Assembly (NCBI GenBank): GCA_018648645.1
Contig: JABGQS010000022.1
Coordinates: forward strand, 1-43,116
Length of the DNA: 43,116 nt
DNA from: Clostridia bacterium
GTDB taxonomy: Bacteria > Bacillota > Clostridia > Christensenellales > SZUA-584
Direction of reading: 5' to 3'
The notes beneath the pieces were generated by a model. It was not told the DNA's origin and did not search any database. It was given only the letters and a program-made list of their open reading frames with translations. How positions within the stretch are numbered: the stretch's first letter is position 1; the number at the start of each line of letters is the position of its first letter. Of this stretch, positions 1 to 9,217 are shown piece after piece. The position numbers and the translations under genes are program-made.

Positions 1-620
1 AAACCGATTGCACCCGCCGCTGCCATCGACACGAGTATACCCGTGGTGGCAGAGCTGCTTTGTATCGCCATCGTGACGATAATGCCTATCAATATTCCGA
101 TAAACGGATTCTCGAACGAGACCACAAAGTTTTGGAACGCTTCCAGACCCCTTAGCGGTTTCATCGCTTCGCTCATCAAATCGAGCCCGACAAACAGAAC
201 GCCAAATCCGAGTACGATGCCGCCGATGCGCTTAATAATCCTCTTCTTAAAGAAGAACATCATTATAACCCCGGCAAACACAAATATCGGAGCGATTTCC
301 TTTAAGTCAAAAGATATAATCCACGCAGTTACAGTTGTTCCGATGTTAGCGCCCATAATCACGCCGCTCGCCTGCATTAGCGTCATCAGCCCCGCGTTAA
401 CGAAACCAACCACCATGACCGTTGTTGCAGAGCTGCTTTGTATCAGCGCTGTCACGCCAAACCCGACACCCGCGCCGGCAAATCTATTGGTCGTCAATAC
501 CTCAAGTCCGCGCCTAAGCTTGTTGCCCGCCGTGCGCTCCAGGCTCTCCGCCATAAGCTTCATGCCGTACAAGAACATACCGAGTCCGCCGATGAGTTTT
601 ACAATCATCCATCCATCCAT
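1..620 (-). CDS. Na/Pi cotransporter family protein (partial, 3' end outside window)
   Basis: Reading leftward from the ATG at 620 gives a hydrophobic protein starting MDGWMIVKLIGGLGMFLYGM. It contains two copies of the motif QSSSATT, one about 60 and one about 190 residues in. That duplicated motif is the hallmark of the Na/Pi-cotransporter II family (PF02690, NptA-like), which imports phosphate with sodium across the cytoplasmic membrane. GGAGGAG lies 5 bases upstream of the start. The gene runs off the left edge, so any C-terminal PhoU-like domain cannot be checked. It is transcribed away from the GNAT gene at 875. Confidence 0.88.
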   Translation of the reverse strand, partial: MDGWMIVKLIGGLGMFLYGMKLMAESLERTAGNKLRRGLEVLTTNRFAGAGVGFGVTALIQSSSATTVMVVGFVNAGLMTLMQASGVIMGANIGTTVTAWIISFDLKEIAPIFVFAGVIMMFFFKKRIIKRIGGIVLGFGVLFVGLDLMSEAMKPLRGLEAFQNFVVSFENPFIGILIGIIVTMAIQSSSATTGILVSMAAAGAIG

Positions 621-691
621 AGTTGTCTCCTCCACAATCAAAATATCAATCTATTTAAATTCATTAAAATCAGTTTTACTTATTCAAATTT

Positions 692-720
692 ATTGTAAAG
701 TAAATGCATACTGATGTAAA
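692..720 (-). promoter_or_regulatory. Putative sigma-A promoter of the Na/Pi cotransporter gene
   Basis: On the minus strand TTTACA (715-720) and TACAAT (692-697) are separated by exactly 17 bases, placing the start of transcription about 65 bases before the ATG at 620. Confidence 0.5.
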
Positions 721-774
721 GATTTTATTTGTGCAAATGCGACATATTTTTTTAAGTACTGTAGTCATTATTTA

Positions 775-803
775 TGGACACAGCTCGAAATTGCGTGTAT
801 ACT
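775..803 (+). promoter_or_regulatory. Putative sigma-A promoter of the GNAT gene
   Basis: TGGACA (775-780), 17-base spacer, TATACT (798-803). It leaves a leader of about 65 bases before the ATG at 875. I see no obvious hairpin in that leader. Confidence 0.55.
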
Positions 804-874
804 CAACAAAACAACCTCTCATCAAACTTTTCAACAAAAATCGCTGCATCAACCGCATAATATAAGGATACATT

Positions 875-1999
875 ATGAGAATCAAAAAGGTTAGAAGCAA
901 GAAGGAAATGAAAGCGTTTGTACGGATGCCCGAGCACCTGCACGGGCAGAGCGACTGCTTTGTGCCGCCGATATGGATGGACGAGCAAAACGCTTACTAC
1001 GGCAAAACCAACCCCATACTAAGCAACTCCGAATTTGAGCTGTTCTTAGTCTTGGATGACTCCGGCAGCGCAGTCGGGCGCACGCTCGCATACGTCGATT
1101 TTAACCACAACAAGTATTACAACACGGACATCGGCTTTTTCGGCGCGTTTGAGTGCATAGACGATAATCAAGCAGCAAGTCTTCTCGTCATTGCAGCAGA
1201 GCGTTGGCTCAAAGCAAAAGGCATGCACACGATTCGCGGTCCTATCCACCCCGTTGCCGAGAATTGGGGTTTCTTGTTAGAGGATTACGACACGCCGCCG
1301 ATATACATGTCACCGTGGAACCCCGAATACTATCACCGTTTTTTCACCGAAGCCGGCTACGAGAAAACAAAAGATCTGCTGGTTTACGAAGCGGACATGG
1401 GCAAAGGCTACGAGATCCCGGGTCGCTTTGACGGGTTTATGGAGCGATATTTGAAGCGCAACCCCGGCATCACAATCCGTCAGCTGAATATGCGCGACTT
1501 AAAACGCGATGCCAAAGCGATCCTCGATATCACTAACACTGCGCTCGGTGACAACTGGGGTTTTGTACCGCTCGAGCTGTCTGTAATGGAAGACATGCTG
1601 AAAAAGCTAAAGCTGATTGTCGATATTGACGCTGTGTGGTTTGTCGAAGACAAGGGCAAGACCGTCGGGTACTGCCTCGGTTTCCCCGACATCAACATAC
1701 TGCTCAAAAAAATAAACGGCAACCTGCTCCCGTTTGGGTTCATAAAATTGCTCATGGGTTTAAAGAAGCTGCGCGACTATCGCCTGTACGGGATTGCCGT
1801 GCTCCCCGAATATCAAGGCAAGGCACTCGACGCGCTGATGTACATCAAAATGTACGAAAAACTAGCGCCAAAAAAAATACGTCTGGAAGCAAACTATATA
1901 TTAGAAGACAATCTGAACATCAAAAACGCGCTGCTGCGCCTCGGTATGACGTACTGCAAATCTTATCGGATTTATGATAAGCAGTTGGCGAAGGGTTAA
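875..1999 (+). CDS. GNAT-fold N-acetyltransferase family protein (YghO-like)
   Basis: A 374-residue soluble protein. The C-terminal part carries a GNAT-type acetyl-CoA motif, VLPEYQGKALDALMY, at about residues 310-325. The N-terminal half contains the conserved-looking stretch IRGPIHPVAENWGFLLEDYD, which I associate with the long YghO-like GNAT proteins; this assignment is from memory of the family. The start is supported by AAGGA a few bases upstream and by the promoter at 775-803. The substrate is unknown. The gene converges on trmL with a gap of only 3 bases and no visible terminator between them, so the two transcripts probably overlap at their 3' ends. Confidence 0.7.
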   Translation: MRIKKVRSKKEMKAFVRMPEHLHGQSDCFVPPIWMDEQNAYYGKTNPILSNSEFELFLVLDDSGSAVGRTLAYVDFNHNKYYNTDIGFFGAFECIDDNQAASLLVIAAERWLKAKGMHTIRGPIHPVAENWGFLLEDYDTPPIYMSPWNPEYYHRFFTEAGYEKTKDLLVYEADMGKGYEIPGRFDGFMERYLKRNPGITIRQLNMRDLKRDAKAILDITNTALGDNWGFVPLELSVMEDMLKKLKLIVDIDAVWFVEDKGKTVGYCLGFPDINILLKKINGNLLPFGFIKLLMGLKKLRDYRLYGIAVLPEYQGKALDALMYIKMYEKLAPKKIRLEANYILEDNLNIKNALLRLGMTYCKSYRIYDKQLAKG

Positions 2000-2002
2000 G
2001 CC

Positions 2003-2464
2003 CTACAACAACCCATCAAACCCCTGCTGCCTAAGCGCCTCGTACACAACAATTCCCACAGCGTTAGACAAATTCAAACTCCTCAGCCCGTCCTTCATAG
2101 GTATCTTTATCGCCTGCTTTGGGTTACCGAATACCAAATCCTCGGGCAGCCCCTTCGTCTCTTTGCCAAACAGCAAGTAGCAGTCGTCCTCAAACTTCAC
2201 TTCATGATAATATCTGCTCGCTTTTGTCGAGCAGTAATAGTATACCCCGCTCGTGTTTTTGAAAAACTCGTCAAGGCTTTCGTGCACCTGCACATTCAAA
2301 TGCGGCCAATAATCAAGCCCCGCCCGTCTTACCTGCTTGTCGCTTATGTCAAAGCCGAGCGGTTCGACAAGATGCAGCTGCGTTCCTGTTACGGCGCACG
2401 TTCTCGATATGTTTCCTGTGTTTGCCGGGATCTCCGGTTCTACGAGTACTATATTTATGCTCAT
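2003..2464 (-). CDS. trmL: tRNA (cytidine(34)-2'-O)-methyltransferase TrmL
   Basis: A 153-residue SPOUT-fold (SpoU family) enzyme that 2'-O-methylates the wobble base of tRNA-Leu using S-adenosylmethionine. Motifs in order: VEPEIPANTGNISRTCAVTG near the N-terminus (motif 1), LLFGKETKGLPE near residue 100 (motif 2), and IPMKDGLRSLNLSNAVGIVV near residue 125 (motif 3, the knot that binds the methyl donor). The length fits the short TrmL/YibK type without an extension. The start follows AAAAGGAGACACG. It is a single-gene unit with its own promoter at 2491-2519. Confidence 0.95.
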   Translation of the reverse strand: MSINIVLVEPEIPANTGNISRTCAVTGTQLHLVEPLGFDISDKQVRRAGLDYWPHLNVQVHESLDEFFKNTSGVYYYCSTKASRYYHEVKFEDDCYLLFGKETKGLPEDLVFGNPKQAIKIPMKDGLRSLNLSNAVGIVVYEALRQQGFDGLL

Positions 2465-2490
2465 CGTGTCTCCTTTTCTGCCTAAGAGAT

Positions 2491-2519
2491 ATTATATCTA
2501 AGCGGCGCGCGGTATGCAA
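2491..2519 (-). promoter_or_regulatory. Putative sigma-A promoter of trmL
   Basis: Minus strand TTGCAT (2514-2519), 17-base spacer, perfect TATAAT (2491-2496). Leader of about 20 bases to the trmL start. Confidence 0.65.
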
Positions 2520-2593
2520 GGGCGCATGCATCAAGTGACAGTTGATAAACTTTGCATTATCCATTATAATCAGTAATATTGTTATAGGGCGTG

Positions 2594-2621
2594 TTTGCTG
2601 CGACTGCGCATGTCATATAAT
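2594..2621 (+). promoter_or_regulatory. Weak candidate promoter of the flippase-mazG operon
   Basis: A perfect TATAAT at 2616-2621 is preceded by only a poor -35 match (TTTGCT at 2594-2599, spacer 16). The -10 element is the main support. Confidence 0.35.
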
Positions 2622-2652
2622 ATACACAAGAGTTTAACTGAATGGAGTATAT

Positions 2653-4278
2653 ATGACGAAAAAGAGCTTTGTTAAAGGCGCTGCGATACTCGCGGCAGCA
2701 GGACTGCTGGTTAAGGTTTTGGGCGCTGTGTTCAGAATTCCGCTTACCAACTTAATAACTCCTGATGGCATGGCGAATTACTCCGTTGCATATCCGATTT
2801 ATGCAACGTTGGTTGTAATATCTACCGCCGGTTTGCCTTCAGCAATTTCAAGAATGGTTTCTGCTAGGGTAATAGTTGGAGATTACCGCGGTGCACACAA
2901 AGTATTTACAACTGCTTTAAAACTGCTTTTCGTCGTAGGTCTCATATCGACAATCGCGCTATTCTTTTTAGCTGATACAATTGCGACAATGAATAAGATA
3001 CCAACAGCGGCACTCGGAATTAAGCTAATCTCTCCTTCGCTGTTTTTCGTGGCGGTGCTTTCTGCATACCGCGGATATTTTCAGGGGCTTCAGCAAATGG
3101 TGCCAACCGCATCGACTCAAATTGTCGAACAGGTTGTCAAGCTTGGCGCAGGCCTATTGCTTGCGTCTCTATGGATAAGCCGAGGCGTTGAGTACGGTGC
3201 AGCGGGCGCGCTTCTTGGTGTGTCTCTGTCCGAAGTTGGTGCGCTTGCACTAATTATCATAATGTATAACCGCAGAAAGAAGGATATTAAGCTTCACAGA
3301 AGGCAAACGCATGTACCACCGTTGCAAACTAAGTATAAAAGCTTACGACGTGAATTAGTAACAATCGCCATCCCTATTACGCTCGGCGCTTCAATAATGC
3401 CGATAATAATGGCGATTGACACGTTTATTATCAATAATATTTTGCCCCTTGTTGACTACTCAGCCTTCAACCCGCTCCCTGCCAAAACTAATTTTGGCAT
3501 TTTGACGGGCTCAGTGAATCCGCTTGTCAACATGCCTGCAGTGTTGTCGGTCGCGCTCGCGATGAGCCTGGTGCCGGCTATTTCTGAAGCGCGTGCAAAA
3601 AACGATTTATTAGCAGTAAGCAGCCGGTCTGGCATGGGCTTTAAGCTCGCAATCCTGATTGGTCTTCCAAGCGCTCTTGGTATGTTCCTGCTTTCTGACA
3701 ACATAATATCGCTGCTATTTTCGAGCGGGTTAACTCCGCAAGAGCTGGCTGTCGGAGGAGAGCTGCTGCAAATTCTCGCAGTCGCCGTGCTGTTCCTAAC
3801 CATGCTCCAAACAACAACCGGCATCATTCAGGGCGCCGGAAAACCGTTTATACCACTCATCAACCTCGCCATCGGTGCGGCTGTAAAAGTGGTTCTTAGC
3901 ATCGTGCTGATGCGCATCCCATCGCTCAACATCAACGGCGCAGCTATCGGCACTGCGGCGTGCTATACAATCGCCGCTCTGTTGAACATAATCGCGATGC
4001 AGCGTATCGCTAAACCAAGCATTAAACCTATGTCCGGCGTATTCATGCCCATCGTGGCGGCGCTCTTCATGGGCGGTGCGGTGTATATAATCAAGTACTT
4101 CCTGTTAAACACGCTTGGCAACACGACTACAACACTAGTCGCAATTGTTGTCGCTATTGTCGTTTACGTGTTCATGCTCTTCCTCACAAAAGCCATTTCG
4201 ATAGACGACATGGAATACATCCCCGGCGGTGGCTTCATCACGCGCGTGATGCGAAAACTGCGTTTGTGGAAGGTGTAG
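2653..4278 (+). CDS. MOP-superfamily flippase, SpoVB/YabM (MurJ-like) family
   Basis: A 541-residue polytopic membrane protein, about 14 hydrophobic segments. The N-terminal stretch KGAAILAAAGLLVKVLGAVF followed by RIPLTN is typical of the SpoVB / polysaccharide-biosynthesis (PF01943/MurJ-like) branch, which flips lipid-linked glycans such as lipid II across the membrane. A MazG gene begins one base after the stop, the same order as yabM-yabN in Bacillus subtilis, which favours the YabM subgroup. The ATG follows GGAG. Whether it serves sporulation cortex or general cell wall synthesis cannot be told here, and the substrate is inferred from the family only. Confidence 0.85.
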   Translation: MTKKSFVKGAAILAAAGLLVKVLGAVFRIPLTNLITPDGMANYSVAYPIYATLVVISTAGLPSAISRMVSARVIVGDYRGAHKVFTTALKLLFVVGLISTIALFFLADTIATMNKIPTAALGIKLISPSLFFVAVLSAYRGYFQGLQQMVPTASTQIVEQVVKLGAGLLLASLWISRGVEYGAAGALLGVSLSEVGALALIIIMYNRRKKDIKLHRRQTHVPPLQTKYKSLRRELVTIAIPITLGASIMPIIMAIDTFIINNILPLVDYSAFNPLPAKTNFGILTGSVNPLVNMPAVLSVALAMSLVPAISEARAKNDLLAVSSRSGMGFKLAILIGLPSALGMFLLSDNIISLLFSSGLTPQELAVGGELLQILAVAVLFLTMLQTTTGIIQGAGKPFIPLINLAIGAAVKVVLSIVLMRIPSLNINGAAIGTAACYTIAALLNIIAMQRIAKPSIKPMSGVFMPIVAALFMGGAVYIIKYFLLNTLGNTTTTLVAIVVAIVVYVFMLFLTKAISIDDMEYIPGGGFITRVMRKLRLWKV

Positions 4279-4279
4279 C

Positions 4280-5683
4280 ATGCATATCACGATAGCAAGT
4301 ATGAGTCAAAACGGCATCATCAGCGACGAGGTGAAACGTATCGCGGCGCAAACAAGCAATGTCGTTATACAAACCGCTTTGTTCGATAATATGCTCGAAA
4401 CGCCGTACACCACATTGGACGAAATTTTTGAAAGCGCGCAGAACTTCGACGATTTGACGGAAAAATCGTGTGACTTTTTAATGCGCGACAATACGCTTTT
4501 CATTACCCTTGGTGACGCGTGCCAAAACGCTATTGCACTTGCCCTCGTGTCGCGAACCAGAAAGTCTGGCGACACTGTCAGCGTCACCCCGCACGGCAGC
4601 ACTGCGCTTTGCATGGCAATGCAAGAGGGTATCTACAGCAACCCGAGTGGCATCAGTCTGTACCGCGCGCCCGCTTTCGAGCGCGTAACCAATACCGACA
4701 ACGTGTTGGTCATCGACGAAATCGACACACAGACAGCTGCATCCGAGCTGAAAATAAAACTTAGCCGATACTATGACGACGAGCATACTGTGTTTCTCGC
4801 CAACGCGAAGGACGGCACAAGCGAGACCCTCCCGCTTTACGAGCTGGACAGCGCTGCCGACTACGCTTATTACACCAGCGTTGTTTTACCGCCCGTTCCG
4901 CTCGAGAAAAAGCTGCGATACACCTTTGCTGATCTTGTCACCGTGATGGACAAGCTGCGCGGTAAAAACGGCTGCCCGTGGGACAAAGAGCAAACGCACG
5001 ACAGCCTGAAACGATATTTGGTTGAAGAGAGCTACGAGGTTCTTGAATCAATCGACGATAACGACATGAACGCTCTTTACGACGAGCTTGGCGATGTTCT
5101 TCTGCAAATCGTGTTCCACGCAAAAATCGCGCAGCAGCACAGCGAGTTCGACGTGTCCGACATCACCAGCGCTATCTGCAACAAGATGATCACCCGCCAC
5201 ACGCACATCTTCGGAGACGCAATTGCACACACTCCGCATGACGTTATCAAAAACTGGGAAGTCATTAAGAAGGAAGAGAAAAATCAGCAATCACAAACCG
5301 ACGTTATCAACGGCATCCCAAAAACGATGCCGGCGCTGATGAGAAGCGGCAAGGTGCAGCACAAAGCAGCACACGTCGGGTTTGACTTTCGCAAAGTAGA
5401 TGAAGCCATTGTCAAGCTCCGAGAGGAAATCGCAGAGGTAGAGGCTGACATAGCGCTTGGACGCGACATGTACGATGAATGCGGCGATTTGCTGTTCAGC
5501 GCGGTAAACGTTGTGCGCATGCTAAAGATAGAACCTGAAATAGCGCTCCAAAAAGCGACTGACAAGTTTATCGAACGGTTTGCTCACGTCGAAACTCTTG
5601 CAAAAAAGCAGAAAATCGACATGCACAATTGCGATATCGATCAGCTTGAAGAGCTATGGAACAACGCGAAAAAGATGCGCTGA
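4280..5683 (+). CDS. mazG: YabN-type bifunctional protein: tetrapyrrole-methylase-like domain + MazG nucleoside triphosphate pyrophosphohydrolase
   Basis: 467 residues. Residues 1-205 resemble a degenerate tetrapyrrole (SAM-dependent) methylase domain, with TLGDACQNAIAL and a PHGSTAL turn where the family has its donor-binding loops. From about residue 210 comes MazG: CPWDKEQTHDSLKRYLVEES with the EExxE-type metal ligands, then YDELGDVLLQIVFHAKIA. A second, weaker MazG-like half follows (KLREEIAEVEAD, DECGDLLFSAVN). MazG hydrolyses NTPs to NMP and pyrophosphate as a house-cleaning enzyme. It starts one base after the flippase stop, so translation is probably coupled. It converges on the GGDEF gene with 14 bases between stops. 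Confidence 0.93.
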   Translation: MHITIASMSQNGIISDEVKRIAAQTSNVVIQTALFDNMLETPYTTLDEIFESAQNFDDLTEKSCDFLMRDNTLFITLGDACQNAIALALVSRTRKSGDTVSVTPHGSTALCMAMQEGIYSNPSGISLYRAPAFERVTNTDNVLVIDEIDTQTAASELKIKLSRYYDDEHTVFLANAKDGTSETLPLYELDSAADYAYYTSVVLPPVPLEKKLRYTFADLVTVMDKLRGKNGCPWDKEQTHDSLKRYLVEESYEVLESIDDNDMNALYDELGDVLLQIVFHAKIAQQHSEFDVSDITSAICNKMITRHTHIFGDAIAHTPHDVIKNWEVIKKEEKNQQSQTDVINGIPKTMPALMRSGKVQHKAAHVGFDFRKVDEAIVKLREEIAEVEADIALGRDMYDECGDLLFSAVNVVRMLKIEPEIALQKATDKFIERFAHVETLAKKQKIDMHNCDIDQLEELWNNAKKMR

Positions 5684-5697
5684 TACTTTCAATTACA

Positions 5698-6900
5698 CTA
5701 TTCGGTCATTTTTGTATTGTTACGCTTGTCTCGCTTTGCTGCATAAAGCGCTTTGTCAGCGTATTCTATAAATTCCTTCACATCCGCTTGCTTTGAAGGC
5801 ATACCGCGGTAGACGCCAAGGCTGAGTAAAATATGTTCCGCGACCACAGTATACTTCCTTTTGATATCGAGCTTCTCAACATTCTTGCGAATCTTTTCTG
5901 CCAAATCGTATGACGCCTTTTTTGTTATCCCACACATCATCAATATAAACTCTTCGCCGCCGTATCTTGCCAGCATAGTTTCTTTGCTGCCTATCGATTT
6001 TTTCAGAGAGTTCACAAGTTTAATCAAGCAGTCATCTCCGGCTTGGTGCCCAAAGTTGTCGTTATACTCTTTGAAGTGGTCGATATCCATCATAATAACT
6101 GTTAGCGGTGCATTTTTCTCGATGCACGATTCCCAATAGTCGTGTGATATCTCGTCAAACATTCTTCGATTATATATTCCGGTCAGCCCGTCCGTCTGCG
6201 ATAAGTACTCGAGCGTTTCGTTCGTTTCCGTCAACTGCTCGTTCAGCAGATTCAGCTGATCGTTTTTCTGCTCAATCGTCTTTTGCTGAATGAATACCAG
6301 CACTTTGCTGCGGTAGATTACCAGCCCGATAAAGATGGATATTATCACTGCGATCGATGTATTGATATACTCAGCCTGTGCAACATGCCCGCTCGGTAGA
6401 AAGAACGGCAGCAAAGCAAGATAAACAGCATGCACAGACAAATATATAATCAGCAAAACCTTTGGTTTCAAATATATAATCACACTGATAGCCACCAGCG
6501 CGATAAAGTATGATAGAAGATGTCCTCCGACGGACAGGTCGAGCAGCGTGATTATCATGTTCCATGCAAGCACAAACGCGACGCAGCAATATGTTATCGC
6601 GTTCATTCGCTTTATATGAATCTTCTCTTTTTTAGAAGCTCTGTCCAGAATAATCAACACGGCCGCCATAAACGCAATCATCAATAGGTACATTATGTAA
6701 TAATACCCCCATGGCGCCACAATGATTTTCGCGGGGGAAACAAGTAAGCGCAGTACGATTACACACAGCTCTATCACAATAAGTGTTAAAGCTATTATCT
6801 TGCCCCTAAACATGTTCGCTTTTATAATTTCGCGCGCCAGCGGTCCCTTATTTTCGTCGCTGACTGTTATTCTCATTTGCTTTTTAATTGCGCTTATCAA
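5698..6900 (-). CDS. Membrane-anchored diguanylate cyclase (GGDEF domain)
   Basis: About 400 residues. The first 200 contain roughly six hydrophobic segments, followed by a short coiled coil (QQKTIEQKNDQLNLLNEQL) and a GGDEF domain beginning LSQTDGLTGIYNRRMF. The active-site motif is GGEEF within ARYGGEEFILMM, so synthesis of cyclic di-GMP from GTP is likely intact. The inhibitory I-site (RxxD, nine to six residues before GGEEF) is replaced by SKET. I prefer a TTG start at 6900, because AGGAGA sits 9 bases before it; an in-frame ATG at 6924 lacks a ribosome binding site at good spacing. The sensory input is not recognisable. Confidence 0.88.
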   Translation of the reverse strand: MISAIKKQMRITVSDENKGPLAREIIKANMFRGKIIALTLIVIELCVIVLRLLVSPAKIIVAPWGYYYIMYLLMIAFMAAVLIILDRASKKEKIHIKRMNAITYCCVAFVLAWNMIITLLDLSVGGHLLSYFIALVAISVIIYLKPKVLLIIYLSVHAVYLALLPFFLPSGHVAQAEYINTSIAVIISIFIGLVIYRSKVLVFIQQKTIEQKNDQLNLLNEQLTETNETLEYLSQTDGLTGIYNRRMFDEISHDYWESCIEKNAPLTVIMMDIDHFKEYNDNFGHQAGDDCLIKLVNSLKKSIGSKETMLARYGGEEFILMMCGITKKASYDLAEKIRKNVEKLDIKRKYTVVAEHILLSLGVYRGMPSKQADVKEFIEYADKALYAAKRDKRNNTKMTE

Positions 6901-7020
6901 CTGGTAGTCTCTCCTTATCAGCATATGCTATTAGATACCCTTATTCGTGGTATTTAAACACCAATACACAAAACATATTGCTAATTGCTTCTGTATAATG
7001 TTTTTTCAGCCATAGTAGAA

Positions 7021-7065
7021 GAGACCGATTGGCAGCTATTCTCATATAGCCGCCAACCCGGTCCC
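7021..7065 (-). terminator. Long imperfect hairpin downstream of the nup operon
   Basis: Left arm 7021-7039 pairs with right arm 7046-7065 in three five-pair blocks (GACCG region, TTGGC/GCCAA, GCTAT/ATAGC) separated by single mismatches, with a six-base loop. It follows the last nup gene, but the T-run on the minus strand is weak (TTCTACT). It may be a terminator, a transcript-end stabiliser, or both. Confidence 0.45.
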
Positions 7066-7107
7066 TGTAATACATAATAATTCTTTTTTCGCTTTCGCTT
7101 AAAATCG

Positions 7108-8061
7108 CTAACGCAAACCCTTGTCATACGGTATCCCCGAAGCCCTCGGCGCCTGCGATTTTTTAGAAGTCAATGCCAATACAAGAAGCGTTGCAATGTA
7201 CGGTATCATCTTGTACAGATAGCTCGAAATGCCAAGGTTACTTAGGAACTCGATGCCCGTGTATGCCGAAGCCAGCGTTTTCATAAATCCGAAGAAGAAC
7301 GCCGCGATGATAATCCGCTTTGGTTTCCACTGACCGAATATGAGCACCGCCAGCGCTAGGAATCCATAGCCCGAAACGGTTGCGTTAAAGTTGGTCGATG
7401 TCGGGATAACGAATATCAACCCGCCAAGACCCGCCAATGCACCGGACAACAGCACACCTGCATACCTCATTCTGTACACGTTGATGCCGACAGAGTCTGC
7501 TGCCTGCGGATGCTCTCCGCACGCGCGCAGCCGCAGTCCAAACTTCGTTTTGTTAAGCACAAACGCAGATACTATCAATATCGCGATGCCAAGGAACGTG
7601 GTCAAGTATGTATTTTGGAAAAACAGCTGACCCAACACCGGTATGTCACCCAGCAGCGGTACGCTTTCTATCCTAAACGTGTTGTTAAAGTTGATGGACT
7701 TCGTCACTTGAATTGTCCGTGCAACAAACGTCGCAAAAGCAGGCGCAAACATATTGAGCGCCGTTCCGCTGATAACTTGGTTGGCCTTCATGTTTATGGA
7801 CGCGTACGCATGGAACAGCGAAAAAATCATTCCCGCCGCAACCGCGACCAGTATAGCAATAATCAACAGCAGCTGCCCCTGCATTGTATCCTGCAGCACG
7901 CTAATCACAAATATGCTGGCAAACGCCCCCATAATCATGATACCTTCGAGCGCAATGTTGACCACACCGCCTCTCTCCGAGAACATACCTCCAAGCGCCA
8001 CTACAAGCAGCGGTATGGAGAAAAACATAGTTTGCTGTACAAGGAAATATACACTATTCAT
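7108..8061 (-). CDS. nupQ: Nucleoside ABC transporter permease (NupQ-like)
   Basis: 317 residues with 8-10 hydrophobic segments, BPD_transp_2 family (PF02653). MFSERGGVVNIALEGIMIMG near residue 27 and LRACGEHPQAADSVGINV near residue 180 are typical of the second permease of Bmp/Nup-type importers. The start overlaps the end of the other permease by 8 bases, and AAGGAGGTGG precedes it, so the two are coupled. It is the last gene of a four-gene minus-strand unit. Purine nucleoside uptake is known for B. subtilis NupNOPQ; the exact substrate here is inferred. Confidence 0.88.
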   Translation of the reverse strand: MNSVYFLVQQTMFFSIPLLVVALGGMFSERGGVVNIALEGIMIMGAFASIFVISVLQDTMQGQLLLIIAILVAVAAGMIFSLFHAYASINMKANQVISGTALNMFAPAFATFVARTIQVTKSINFNNTFRIESVPLLGDIPVLGQLFFQNTYLTTFLGIAILIVSAFVLNKTKFGLRLRACGEHPQAADSVGINVYRMRYAGVLLSGALAGLGGLIFVIPTSTNFNATVSGYGFLALAVLIFGQWKPKRIIIAAFFFGFMKTLASAYTGIEFLSNLGISSYLYKMIPYIATLLVLALTSKKSQAPRASGIPYDKGLR

Positions 8062-9217
8062 CTTTGTCCACCTCCTTGTTTTTTAAGCCAATTCGTCGTT
8101 TTCGCTTCGGTTCCACTTTTGGCGCCGGAATATCGTCATCACCCAAACCCGATTTAAGCGCGTATCTATCGAAGAAATGCCGCACTATCAGGGCAAGCGC
8201 GCTAAAGTATATGATGATCGATATGATAATGTCAATAATCTCGGGTACAAAATCATACAGCTGCATGTAAAACCCGCCGTTGGTGATGTACGACACGAAT
8301 ATGCCGGTAAACAACACCCCAATCGGGTTAGATGAAGCAAGCAGAGCAACCGAAATACCCGTAAACCCTTCCATCGCAAGCACGTCCACAATCTCGATGA
8401 ACTTGCCCGAGCCCGCAAGATAAATCAATCCGCCCGCTACGCCCGCCATCGCTCCGGCAATCGTCATAGAAAGTATAATGTTTCGCTTTGCGTTTATGCC
8501 GGCGTACCGACTTGCGTCCTTGTTGAACCCGCACGCTTTAAGCTCATAGCCAAATGTCGTCTTGTTCAATATAATGTACAAAACTATCACAAATAAAATC
8601 GCTACAAATATGCCGGCGTTCACGCTCGACCCCTTAAACAAAGTATCCATTCCAAGAGTTGGCATCTGCGCGCTCTGCGCTACCGGCAAAGACTGCGCGC
8701 GTAAACTGTCAAACACCGTTTCAGCAACCAGCGCGTTTACCATAAACATGCCGATATAGTTCATCATAATACTCGAGATAACCTCGTGCACGTTGAAAAG
8801 TGCTTTTAACAAACCGGGTATAAATGCCCATAACGCACCTGCCGCCATACCGCCAATCAATGCAATCACCCAATGGAAGCTCCCCAGCCCCGGTGCCAAA
8901 ACTCCAATCAGCACAGCAACATATCCGCCGACAATCAACTGCCCCGACGCGCCGATGTTAAATAGTCCCGTCTTAAACGCAAACCCGACAGACAATCCTG
9001 TCATTATAATCGGTGTTGCCAAGTAGAAAATATTGCCGATGCCCTTTGCACCGCCGGTAAATCCGCCCTTTAGTATCGTTACAAACCCGTCTACAGCCTG
9101 ATCCGGATTTGTGATTAACAATATTATGAAACCAACGAACAGGCCTGCAAAGATTGCGATGAGCGAAGCTGCAAATCCTGATGATGCCAACAGCCGATGC
9201 TTCAATTTATTCATCAT
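8054..9217 (-). CDS. nupP: Nucleoside ABC transporter permease (NupP-like)
   Basis: 387 residues, BPD_transp_2 family. Recognisable stretches are FKTGLFNIGASGQLIVGGYV near residue 80 and LKACGFNKDASRYAGINAKR near residue 225, plus a basic C-terminal tail. GGGAGGCGG lies 6-7 bases before the ATG, which overlaps the stop of the ATPase gene as ATGA. It would form the membrane channel together with the downstream permease. Longer than its partner by 70 residues, as is usual for this first permease. Confidence 0.88.
   Translation of the reverse strand: MMNKLKHRLLASSGFAASLIAIFAGLFVGFIILLITNPDQAVDGFVTILKGGFTGGAKGIGNIFYLATPIIMTGLSVGFAFKTGLFNIGASGQLIVGGYVAVLIGVLAPGLGSFHWVIALIGGMAAGALWAFIPGLLKALFNVHEVISSIMMNYIGMFMVNALVAETVFDSLRAQSLPVAQSAQMPTLGMDTLFKGSSVNAGIFVAILFVIVLYIILNKTTFGYELKACGFNKDASRYAGINAKRNIILSMTIAGAMAGVAGGLIYLAGSGKFIEIVDVLAMEGFTGISVALLASSNPIGVLFTGIFVSYITNGGFYMQLYDFVPEIIDIIISIIIYFSALALIVRHFFDRYALKSGLGDDDIPAPKVEPKRKRRIGLKNKEVDKDE

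Noticed and set aside
43-714. 223-codon + strand frame at the left edge
   Set aside because: It is antisense to the Na/Pi cotransporter gene, whose QSSSATT motifs and ribosome binding site are convincing.
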